Under the pieces are notes generated by a model. That model worked only from the letters and a program-made list of their open reading frames with translations, had not been told where the DNA came from and ran no database searches. A program made the position numbers and the translations under genes. 64,000 nt of DNA from Aspidapion aeneum (lineage: Eukaryota > Arthropoda > Insecta > Coleoptera > Brentidae), in assembly GCA_963576565.1 (NCBI GenBank), contig OY755042.1, positions 106,135,314 to 106,199,313 on the forward strand. The letters run 5' to 3'. Below are positions 22,140 through 34,800 of this stretch, piece after piece. The number at the start of each line of letters is the position of its first letter. Position 1 is the first letter of the stretch.

Positions 22140-24140
22140 TCACTTAATTATAAATAATATTTTTTCATTTTTATTTTATTTGGTAAATAAAAATTAAATA
22201 GATTTTTTTATGGAAATCAAAAGTATTTTGTTGATAAAACTGAATAAGTCATATTTTTTAACATTTGCAAATGTAAAAAAACACAGACTCATACCAAATA
22301 TTTTCTAAAAAAACTAATTTCTAGAGTTTAATAAACTAAGAATGGATCTTGGTAAAATAAACCAATCCAGTGCTTTTTATTTCGAGGCAAGAGTTTTGGT
22401 GATAAAATATAACAAAAAATCTATATTATAAGTATAGGCTGTCCCATTTTTATCATTTGGGTGGTTTCGGAAACTTCTAGAGAAGATTGAAGAAAAGACG
22501 ACTACACCTTAGTGTGCTTTAATTTGAAGAGAATAATGATAGTAAACATCGCATATCAATATTATAAACATAGAAACCGAAAACACCCAAAAGTGTCGAA
22601 AATGCACTCTGTACACTAGGGGATCAAATATCCTGATGCAAAAATTTTGATAAATATCTCAAGGTCTGAGTATATAATTCGAAGTTTTTGACTTTTTTTA
22701 ACAGAACAAATTTACTACACCAAGGTGAAAGAGTAAAAAGCTAAAAAAAACATCTTTTGACATTGACAATTTGAAATAAAAAGAAACACTTTTACCTGTG
22801 TTTTAAATTTTAGGGATTAAAGTAACACTTTTCTATATCCAGAAAAAATAATATAAAGTAGATTTCCTAGCTTTAGGGAAAAATAATAAAAATCAAAACT
22901 ACGGATATTACCAGCTGTAAATAAGTTATTGGTTTCTAATATTATAAATCGATAAAAAAATTAAGTCTGTAAAAAGAGTCATTTAAATAGAATGGCTGTC
23001 AAAGCTGTACCGGTAATATTTTACACTTATTTAAATTTTATAATTTTGGGTGCAAAAATTTTATAGGAAAATGTCTATAATATATTTATTTTATATTCAA
23101 CAAAATCTGCACGCCCATGGTTTTTCATTGATTTCTCTTTTATACCTCTTACAGTGTTGCCTGCGAGGATTCGGCGAAATTTTCTGAGATTTCATGCATG
23201 ATGAGTGAATTTGCGTATTAAATAATGGGGATGCGTCTTCTAGGGTTCCTTGAATTTCTTTGCATAAGATACATTTTATAACAATTACAGCCCCTAAATT
23301 TGAAATTTTGATATATTTAAGGGGTGGGGGCGCGGCCAAATTTATTATTTTTTAGGGAAACAAAAAATCATTTATTTTCTTGGCGGATTTTACAAATTTT
23401 TAGAACTATGACGAAATCAATTTCAAAATTTTTTTTTTCGACCCTACTTACTCTATATTATAGATTACTTCACCAACATCATACTAATCAAAATAGGGTC
23501 ATTTCCAGTGGCTTCCAATTTTTTTCATTGCCTTTATGAAGGAATATCGCATATTACCTTACGATTTTTCATGAGCCGGTAATCACCCATTTTAAAATAC
23601 AAAATATAGTTACTAAATTATTATATCTATCACAAAAATTTAATATTATGCCATAATGACAATGTCATTTTATAATTTTATGACTATGGGATTCTATGAT
23701 GGGATTCCGAATGTCTTTGTACAAACTTAAGTAAAATCTACAAAATTTGACACAATAAATGTAAATTCATTAGTGTATGAGTTTAAAAAACATAGAAGTC
23801 TAATTAACTAAAACATAATTTTCTTTTCTATAAAAGGTCAACATTATCACAAAACTTTTTCTCATTTCATAAAAAAAATCTCTAATTTATAGGTAGTACT
23901 TTTTACATCGATAATACCTTAATACAAGCTTCTCACTCATGGGGGGGGAGGTTATATCGCGGATCACTGTTAGGTGATCCGTGGTTATATTTTTTAAAAT
24001 CATTTGGTATATAATCCAAAATCTGAAGAAGTTAAAAGATCCCTGCTATAACACTAGATTTTTTTAAAGAATTCGCTTTAGTTTTTTACATCTTTTTTGA
24101 AGTTTATGGCTAAGTAGTTGTCTCGTAGTTTCATTGTAAC
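22140..24140. other. AT-rich stretch holding the presumed transporter 3' UTR
   Basis: No gene was recognised. The 3' UTR of the minus-strand transporter must start at 24146 and run leftwards. Candidate poly(A) signals on the minus strand are ATTAAA at 23639-23644 and AATAAA at 23085-23090; neither is decisive. A small GC-richer hairpin (GGATCA...TGATCC) lies near 23960-23981. Confidence 0.4.
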
Positions 24141-24146
24141 TAAGTA

Positions 24147-24262
24147 TTAGAATTTCGTAACGTTGTTACCATTTTCATTTAATTTTTCTTTCCCTTTTGA
24201 CATTTTCCTTTTCTGACCTTCAACACTATTGGTGATTCCATAAGCAAAGTAGATAACAAATC
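24147..24262 (-). CDS. CAT transporter exon 11 (stop codon)
   Basis: Terminal coding exon, 101-bp intron before it. Encodes [18 protein letters not shown] and a lysine-rich tail ending NNVTKF, then TAA at 24147-24149. The tail is short compared with vertebrate CAT-1. Confidence 0.95.
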
Positions 24263-27200
24263 CTGAAAAATAATACAAATAAAAATTCATATCGAATTTT
24301 TCCAAAAATTTCCTTAGTTAAAAAAAAACTTTTTTCTAACTATTTTAAAATAAACTATCTTACCGATAAACAACCAAACTACAAATCGAATCCAGGTATG
24401 AACGTCCAACTCAAGCATGAGATACAAATTAAAAAACACGCTGAGACAGGGAATGAGAGGAACCAAAGGAACCTATAAAAGTTTTAAAAAATTAATATAT
24501 ATAATAAACTATAAAATTTTAAAATATCGCCAGTTCAGATACTTTTTAAAAAGGCAACAAAATTAGTAGCACCATGAAAACTATTAGAAAGGGGAGGAAC
24601 TATAGTGTTAACGGATAAAATAATTTAGAGTCGATCCAAGTTATAAGGGTGATTTTTTAAGGTGAATAATTGGTTTTCAAGATTTCCAGTAAAACTGGAT
24701 CTGCTATCGAAAAAAGTTGAGTAAGGATTTATAGGCAATAAAAAGGTGTACAGTGAAACCTCCTATAAGCGGACACTCACGGTTCCGTCGATTTTGTCCG
24801 CTTATTGGAGGTGTCCGCTTATGAGAGGGAACTGCGAAATTTTAATATATATTTATTAACAATTTCTGCTGCTTGAGTTTTTCTGATATTAAATTTTTCA
24901 GCGATCTTTTGTGCTGATAGATGTTCCTTCTCCGAAACGTGAACAACTTCCATTTTTTTACGTAAACTAAGAAGTTTTTTACTAGGCGCCACTTCACAGA
25001 GATCTATTATTACTACCCAACTGAACAATAAAAATTAAAGATACAGTCCCGCCGAATAAAATATGTTGTATATACGAGAGAAGTATTTAGTCTCCGCATT
25101 AAAACGAAAAGAGGTAATTCCCTGGCTGCAGAATGCGTTGTTGCCAACATACTATATAATATTTATGGCCATGAGGTGCAACGCTCCGTCCCGTTGTCAG
25201 AGGTTCGCGTCCGGTTAAGGGAGGTTTCAGAATTTTTTGACCAAAAAAAATTGTCCGCGTCCGGTTATTAGAGTGTCCGGTTATAGGAGAGAATTTTACA
25301 GGTAATGAAATAGGGAAAATCTTGGTTCCAACAAATTTGGCCGCTTAAAGGGAGTGTCCACTTATTAGAGGTGTCCGCAAGGAGAGGTTTCACTGTACCT
25401 ACAACTTTTATTTCAGTTTGGTATTTTTTGACGTATCCTAAACTTTTCCGAGAAAAATTAAAAAACATTTTTTCTATAAGCGTGCGGAAAAGTCCACTTT
25501 TCCGCACGCATTTTAGTGTGGAAAGTGTCACTTTTCCGCACTAGTGCGGAAAAATATTTTTTCCGCACTAGTGCGGAAAAGTAAATTTGTTACGATTTTG
25601 AGGTGTTCTATAACATTTAGACCGTTCAAAATACATTTGTATCTTTCCTAGCACACGAAATATCCTAAAAATATTCAAATTGACTAAAATTCTGCTATAT
25701 TTTCAATATTCAAAATAGGTTCAAATTATAAGTTTTAGACCTCCCCGGTATAAATATCGTCATTGTCAATGTCAAACAACAATGAACACTAGTGGTTTTA
25801 GATTTGGCATCTTAAATCACCATAGCAACAAAGTACAAACAAACTGTCAAAACAAAGCCAATTTTGCAGATACAAGCGTCTTTTGAATTTTTCAAACAAA
25901 AAAATCAGATTTTCAATGGATTCTTCGGACGAAGATCTACCCCAGTCAGTTCTAGAAGCCGCTAGAATGTGAATAATAATAATTGATTTGATTAAAACGT
26001 TTTGAATATAAATAATTTTCTGATTAATTTTTAGTTTTTTCCTCACGCTTATAGAAAAAATAGTGTACCTAACTCGTGCGTAAAGTGTCTTTTCCGCACT
26101 TGATTGCTGGCCAAACTCCGCTATCGCGTCGTTTGGCCATCTGCAATCGCGTGCGGAAAAGAGGCACTTTCCACACTAGTTAGGTAAACTACTATTTTCT
26201 TGCACGATTTTTTTGTTTTTCATGAAATTTGCTAAGCACTTATCTTTTTTGTCTTATTATTCAATATAAGTCACCAATTGAAGCTGTCCTGGACACTGGA
26301 CAGCTACAAATTTAAAGTAGGAAGATAATTTATATTTTTTTTGTAGGTTGTTTAATGTCTCTACAAGTTTTTTAAAAAAACTTACGTTTTTTGAGAAAAA
26401 ATTGTTTAATTAAAAAAATCACTTTACTTTTAAGAACCCACTTCTAATTTGATACCCTGTAGGGGTGTCATTTCTGGGACGATATAGACAAGCGATACAC
26501 TAATCCTTAACTTTTGAATGCGCCTACGAAATTTTATCATCAACAATTTCTCAAGAGTTTTTTTTGCCAAAATTTACAAAAAAATCTAGTATGGGGGGTA
26601 GACGGATAAATTATGTTCGAGAAAGCCGAAAAATAGGGGATTAACAAACGAAAGTGAAACAAACCATTTGAACAAACCCGAGTTTTTATTTTCTGAAAAA
26701 TGTCCATCCCCCACCCTTTTAGAAGTGTACAGAGTTGTTCTGCACCATATACCAGACCACCATAGAAATTCGTTTCTACGATGATTTTTTCTAAAAATAT
26801 TGTGTCATAAATAGGCAAGCAACAAATCATATCAGAACTGACTAATACAAATGTAAACGTAGAAAATAAACCATACCTTAAAAGACAGCTTAGTATCAAC
26901 GGTAGGCTGTCTAGCTATCACTGTCAGTAACAACAACATAGCTGCAATGCTCACTACGAAGCCTACGAGATAGAATGTTTCCGTGAATATCTCTGATGGA
27001 ACGTTGATAATTATGGCACAAAGAAGAGCAGTAAAAACACCTAAAAAAAATAAAAAATCAGTATTGGTAGTCTTAATGAACACTGGGAAGTAAAAGAATC
27101 TTTAATTAATAGCCGGATAGATCACAGACACACAAACTTAATAGCCAATATATTAGCGAAGCAACTACATCAATCAAAATCCACGAAGGAACCCAGCCAA

Positions 27201-30200
27201 TCCTCCTAAGAAAAGGTGTCACATAGGGTGACACGGTACCCCCTACACTATTTAACCAGGCCCTAGAAGATGTTTTTAACAACTTAGATTGGGAAGAAAT
27301 AGGCATCAAAGTAAGCGGACAGTACTTGAACCACCTACGATATGCTGACGACATGGCCTTAATACCTGATTAAAAAAAATAACTAATAAACATGATAGAA
27401 AAACTGGGGGATGGGACAATTCGCCGCCGGCCGATTCGCCGCGGGGACAATTCGCCGCGAGATTTTTTGTTTCATGATATTATACTATTGGCAATTATTT
27501 AAACAGTTTTATTTTGCTTGACTTCATATAATATATTTGTTTATTTGTTTGATCATAACTGTTTCAAACTTTTATTTTGTGGTTAGTATAATACAATTCC
27601 ACATTTTTTTTTATTAGAAAAATAAATAAAATGGTGGATTTTCCTATTTATGAACCGATTTGCACGAGGGGTCATCGGCACCCTAAAATTTTGTACAGCG
27701 TCCAACAGGACTTGGGTCCTGTCGTGTACTGTTGGATCCTGTTGAGTACTGTTGGGTACTGTCGTGTACTGTCGAGTACTGTTGGGTCCTTTCGAGTACT
27801 GTCGTGTACTGTTGGGTCCTGTCGTGTACTGTCGTGTACTGTTGGGTCCTGTCGTGTACTGTCGAGTACTGTTGGGTCCTGTCGGGTCCTGTTGAGTACT
27901 GTCGTGTACTGTTGGGTCCTGTCGTGTACTGTCGAGTACTGTTGGGTCCTGTCGAGTACTGTTGGGTACTGTTGGGTCCTGTCGAGTACTGTTGGGTCCT
28001 GTCGGGTCCTGTTGAGTACTGTTGAGTCCTGTTGAGTACTGTTGGGTCCTGTTGAGTACTGTCGGGTCCTGTCGAGTACTGTTGAGTCCTGTCAGGTACT
28101 GTTGAGTCCTGTCGAGTACTGTTGGGCCTGTCGAGTACTGTTGGGTCCTGTTGAGTACTGTTGAGTCCTGTTGGGTCCTGTCGTGTACTGTTGAGTCCTG
28201 TTGGGTCCTGTCGCGTACTGTTGGGTCCTGTCGTGGTACTGTCGGGTCCTGTTGTGAAATTTGTACAGTATTGTTGAAAGCTGATGACCCCTCGGATTTG
28301 CATCAAACTCGGAACTTTGAGATCTTTCAGGACGCTGATTATTACTTTTAACCTAATTTAAAAAAATCAAAATGGCGGTTCCACAATGGCGCACTTTCTT
28401 ATTTATAAACCGATTTGCCTCAAACTTGAAACATTGCGGCGCTTAAGGTAACTTAATACAATTTTTGACTTAAATTTAAAAAAATGAAATTGGCAGTTCC
28501 ACAATGTTGTTTATAAACTGATTTGCCTCAAAATTGGGGGGGGGCTGATGCCTCTGGGGGGCCGAAGCCTCATGATGGCGAATTTTATAATCTTTAATTT
28601 TTTTATTCATGAAATATGTGAAAAATATCTAAAACAATCTTAGGCTTGGGGGGCCTAGGCCGAGGAATCCGCCATTTTCAGGTTTTAAATTCAGGGTCTA
28701 AAATTGTATTGAGTTACCTTATATGCGCCCGGATGATTTAAGTTTAGGGCAAATCGGTTTATTAATAAGAAAGTGCGCCATTGTGGATCCGCCATTTTGA
28801 TTTTTTTATGTTTATGTTAGAAATCATAATTAGCGACCTGAAACATCCCAAAGTTCAGAATTTGATGCATATCGGTTCATAAATGGGAAAACCCGCCATT
28901 TCGGATCCGCCATTTTGATTTTTTTTAAATTTAAGTCAAAAATTGTATTAAGTTACTAATGCGCCGCGATGTTTCAAGTTTGAGGCAAATCGGTTGATAA
29001 ATGAGAAAGTGCGCCATTGTGGAACCGCCATTTTGATTTTTTTAAAATTTAAGTTAGAAATCATAATCAGGGACCTAAACACCCCAAAATTCCAAATTTA
29101 ATGCATATTGGTTCATAAATGGGAAAATCCGTCATTTCGGATCCGCCATTTTGTTTTTTTTTTTTAAGTTTAAGTTAGAAATCATAATTAGTGACCTGAA
29201 ACACCCCAAAGTTCCGAGTTTGATGCATATCGGTTCATAAATGGGAAAATCCGCCATTTTGGATCCGCCATTTTATTTATTTTTCTAATAAAAGAAATTG
29301 TTGAATTGTATACTAACCCCAAATACCTAGTTGGAAAACCAAAAAAGTTATGATCAAACAAATAAACAAATATATTATATAAAGTCAAGCTAAATAAAAC
29401 TGTTCAAACATTTGATAAAAGCATAAAATAAAAATCTCGCGGCGAATTGTCCCCGCGGCGAAACGGCCGGCGGCGAATTGTCCCGCGGCGAATCAGCCGC
29501 GGCAAATCAGCTGCGGCGAATCGGCCGCGGCGAATTGTCCCCTACCCATATTTCTCAACTTGTTCTATTTTTTTTGGTTCATTGTGATCGTGATATTTTT
29601 ATCTGTATTTGTTATGATTTTAGTTTTAGTGTAGTTCATACTCAAGCCTATATTTTTAGCTGCTGTATTCAGTTCTTCCAGCATTTTTATCAGTTCTTCT
29701 ATCTTGTCTGTTATTAAGTCAATATAATCAGCATACCTTAAGTGGTCCGCTTATTTTCATGCCTATTTCTTTCCAATCTCAGTTTTTTAAAATACAGTCG
29801 AACCTCTCTAACTCGAACCTCTATATCTCGAACCCCTCTATAACTCGAACCTTTTAAGCGGTCCCTGCACTTTTTACATGTATTTTAACCTATGTAACTC
29901 GAATTTCTATAACTCGAACTCCCCATAACTCGAACTGTTTTGGTTGTCCCTTCAAGTTCGAGTTATAGAGGTTCGACTGTATCTCCTAGGGCCTGGTTAA
30001 ATAGTTTCGGGGATATTGTATCACCCTGGCTGACACCTCTTCTTATGGGATTTGCTTGGTTCCTTCGTGGATTTTGATTGTTGCTTCGATATATATTGGC
30101 TATCAAGTTTGTGTATCTGTGATCTATTCGGCTATTAATTAAAAATGCTTTTACTGCCCAATACTCAATGCTATCAGAAGCTTTTTCGAAGCCACAAACG

Positions 30201-31821
30201 CAATATATAGTGAAATGTTGTATAACGAATGTTACTTACTAAAAATAACTATACTCCAATTAGTAATTGTTGCTGCTCTGGTATTTGCTTCCTTGTTGTT
30301 GTTTAGATTGAAAATTTCTTTTAAATTATTGTAAATTGTTGGTTCTTGCGGTGCATATTTTGAAGTGTCATTTTTCAAGGCTAAATTGGATTTGTCTTCA
30401 TCTACTTGGTATCTGTAACATACAAATTAATTGGTTAAAGATGGGAATTGTTTTATGATTTTATTAGTTTATAGGAAGTCGTTATTAGTTTGTAATTTAA
30501 TAAATATGGAGTAACGTGAGCTAATACCGGCCATGAGGTTGATTCCGACCGCCTGATATCTTTTAAATTACTGTAATTAAAGCAAACATTACGGGGAGTT
30601 TTTTTGAAAGAAATGCTTGATTGGTTGATTGATATCTACTAGTTATCTGGTACTTAGTCTCGGAAGCTGTAATTTAGAATTACTTAAAGTGTATTGTTTT
30701 GTTCTGTTTTTTTAAGTCAACAAACGTTTTTTTCTTTTTGAATTTGAATTGAAATCAAAAAGAATGAAAAAATAGGTGAAACCAGTTCCAGTTCTTTCGG
30801 CATTTTTATCAGTTTTTTCTTCTTGTCTGTTATTAAGGCGATATCATCAGCATATCTTATGTGGTTCAAGTATTGTCCGCTTACTTTGAAGCCCATTTCT
30901 GGCCTCGCAGCGAGGTATGCGAATTCTGCCTCAAATTAATACGCGTCTTTAGAATGCCTGGGTATTTAAATTGAACAAACGCAGCTTTTATAAACCATAA
31001 CAAGTGTTAGCTCCCGCTAAATTTCGCGGTTGTTTATATATATTTTTAAAAACACACAACTGTATGAAGGACAAAGCGCATTCCGCGTATTAGGACATGC
31101 GCACCAACAACCAGAGAGATCCTTGTCAATCGCCAGAGAAAATGGCGTGTTAATTTCGTTCTCCAACTATTTCAAATATCTACACCTGAAAGTGCTCGAT
31201 TTTTGTGTACTGAAGCATAGAACTAGAAACTTCAACCCTTCAGCTACGTGGTGACATCATTAGATCCATCAGGGGCCCCTTGGAAGTGGAGAATTTGGCT
31301 GCAAAAGAGGTGAGTGCATTTGTCTCTGATTACCGTTGTGTGCCAACAATATTTTACCTATGGACATTTTGATTATTTCGTAATTCATATCAATATTTAT
31401 GTTTGTTCGCGCTATCATCAATTAAAATTTATACAGTCCATTGCTAACATATTGTGTCATCCTTCTGACATTTCTTCTTATACGGATTGGCTTTGTTCCT
31501 TTGTGGATTTTGATTGATGTTGTTGCTTCCCTATATATATTTGCTATTAAGTCTTTGTATCTGTGATCTGTTCGGCTATTAATTAAAGATGCTTTTACTG
31601 TCCAGTGCTCAATGCTATCGAAAGCTTTTTCAAAGTTTATAAAAGCAATATATAGTGAAATGTTGTATTCGTTGGCTCGTTCTATTAGGATTTTCATGGT
31701 TAATAGGTGGTCAACTTTACTGAAATCTTTTCTGAAGCCTGCTTCTTCTTTTGATTGATATTCGTCAAATTTTGTTGCTAGTCTATCTGTCATTAAAGCT
31801 TATAAATTATATTGAGGAGTG

Positions 31822-31897
<76 letters not shown>

Positions 31898-34800
31898 TTT
31901 GGATTCCTTTCAGTTGTTTGGGATTATTTTTCTTTTGGTATTTTTATTAAGGAGAATATGGAGGGTATTAACTACAGGCTTTACTACCATTTCTGCCGTT
32001 ATTCCGTCTTTTCAGGTAATTTGTTATTTTTTATTTTCTTTAATGTTGTATTTTCGGTTGTAGTTAGAATTTAGAGTTTATATGTTCTTTATTTTTGTTT
32101 GACGTTCCTTAGATGACCGGTATTCCCTCACTTTTCTTTCATTGCTTATTTACTGTTTTTTATAGATAAATTTTACCTACTTGGTACTGAACGTGTTTGT
32201 GTCATAAGAAACATAATTACCTTAAGATTAACACACAAACAGCGACGATTGTGTAAGCCAACAGGGTACCAATGGACATCATGTCGATCAACTGGTCCAA
32301 ATCGAATATCATGGCCATAAAACCTAATATGGAAAAAAATTGCCAATAAAATTACGATTTATGAGCTTACAGTTAAAATTAGCTCCATAAACAGAACAAA
32401 TATTTTTTTAATCAAACATCTTTATGTTTTTTACCTTCCTAGCCCACGTAACAATGGCTAGAGAAGATATTATAAAAAAAAAATTTTTTTTGAGATAACG
32501 TCAAAAACGTGTTATTTGGATCTATTTTGACCTATCCTAGCAATATCGTCGTGATGTCTGTCTGTGTATGTGTGTGTGTGTTTGTATATATTATTTCTGT
32601 CCGTAAACGATAGCTCCTAAACCGCCGAACCGATTTTTATAAAATTTTCAGGTTAGAGGTGATTAGATTTTGGTTAAAATCCATTAATGCTAATGAATGT
32701 TTTTTGACAATTAAAAACTTTAAAAAATGCTAACTTTTTAACGGAGCATCGTATCAATTTACCGTTCGGAATATAGTAGACTATATTTTGCTCAATAATT
32801 CGTGTTATAACCAAAAACTCCGTAGGAGCTTTAGTTCCTGAGATATTTACAAAAACTGTTTTCAAGGCTAATATATTATCATGGCTTCATTTGAAGTGTG
32901 ATAATAGGCTAGCTAGGAAGGTATCAGATCCGTCGTGGATCCATTTATTTAAATTTATTTTAACTAGCTATTTTAAGCTTCACATCTGAGGGCACAGCAG
33001 TGCCTCGCCAAGTTCGCGCACCGTACCATCTTTTCTTGAAACATTTCAGCCGATATTTGATCTATCTAAAACTCTACTTCAGAATGAGCTACGAATCTCA
33101 AACTTTGCTCAGTCGTAGATCTTCATGGAGTTTACAACCACTCCAAGTTTCATAGAATTCCATGTAGTAGTAAAGTAGTTACGAAATTTCAAAACACGTC
33201 GAAATTGCCACTCACTCACTCACTCACTCACTCATGTATAGATCATCAAAATTCTACTGTACTTCCAGACATGGTACAAAGCTGAAATTTGGCAGACTGA
33301 TAGAAATTATGACCAAACTCCTGGAAAAAGTCAAAAAAACCCAAAATTCTAATTTACTCTCCTCTCCTATACATGTAAAGTTATGTAAAACAAATGCTAG
33401 AGGGCTGAGCTTTGGCAGACTGATTGACAGGAACTATGATAAAACTAAAGGAAAAAATTTAAAAACACCAAAATTATAATTTACTTCCCTCCCCTATAAA
33501 TGTAAAGTTATGTAAAATTAACACTGCCCACTTCCAGAAACGCTAGAGAGCTGAGCTTTAGAAGGCCGATAGAAACTATGATAACGCCATAGAAAAAAAT
33601 TAAAACACCTCAAAATTCTAATTTACTTCCCTCCCCTATAAATGTAAAGTTATGTAAAAGTAACACTGCCCACTTCCAGAAATGCTAGAGACCTGAGGTT
33701 TTTAAAACTGAAAGGTACTATGACAAAATTTTAAAACACCTACATTTTAATTTACTTCTCTCTTCTATAAATGTAAATTTATATAAAAGCAACATTGCCC
33801 ACTTCCAGAAACGCTAGAGAGCTTTGGAAGGCTGAAAGAAACTATGATAAAACGATTGGAAAAAATTTATTAAAAACCCCAAAATTTTCATTTACTCTCC
33901 TCCCCTATAAATTTTAAGTTATGTAAAAGTAACATTACCCATTTCCAGAAACGCTAGAGAGCTGAGCATTGGAAGACTGATAAACCACGAAAATTTTAAT
34001 TTACTTCTCTCCCCTATACATGTAAAGTTATGTAAAAGTAACATTGTCCACTTTCAGAAACGGCATTGTAAAAGTTTTGAACAATATTCCGCATATTTTA
34101 CTACTTTAAAAATTAAATATTATCCAATTCCTTTAAAAAAGAAGTGAAATCATAACAAAAATATTTCATGTAAAAAAAAGCCAAGTACGCGAAAATGGCA
34201 TTCTGTAAAAAGAATTGAGATAAAGTAAAGCCAAGTTCTCCAATACAAATTTCAAAATGAAAGGTTCTTACTAGTTTGGAAAAGTTTTTCTAAACTTGGC
34301 TATTACGGCTGTAAATGACTCTTTAGGCACAGTGCTAAATTGAGCATAAAGAAGTTTGGCGGTAATAGCAAAGTTTAAAAACACCATTTCCAAACTAGTA
34401 AGAACCTTTCATCTTGAAGTTTGTATTGGAGAACTTGACTTTACTTTTATCTCAATTCTTTTTACGGAATGCCATTTTCGCGTACTTGGCTTTTTTTTAC
34501 ATTAAATGTTTTTGTTACGATTTATATTTTGAATAAGGAAAGTGTAATTTTGAGTTCTTTAAAATTTTTGGCTGCTTTTTTTTTAATTGTATTTTTCTAA
34601 ACTTTTCGCTTGCCATTCTTTTGGCGCCATTTTTTCCAAAAAATTATTAATTTTTTGAAATTTTCAGTAGGTAGGTATATCTACAATTTTTTTCTGCAGT
34701 GGTATATTGATCCGGAAAGTACCTATTTTTTTTTATAATCGCCTCTAGCGCAAATTTTTTTAATTTTCCAGAAGTTTTTTTATATTGTAAAATTGTCAAA

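Noticed and set aside
26540..26899. 119-codon minus-strand frame overlapping exon 9
   Set aside because: It is mostly intron 9 read-through in another frame; the real exon uses the donor at 26876.
27683..28306. 207-codon minus-strand and 134-codon plus-strand open frames
   Set aside because: They are translations of the 10-bp minisatellite, whose unit has no stop codon in most frames; the peptide is a pure repeat.
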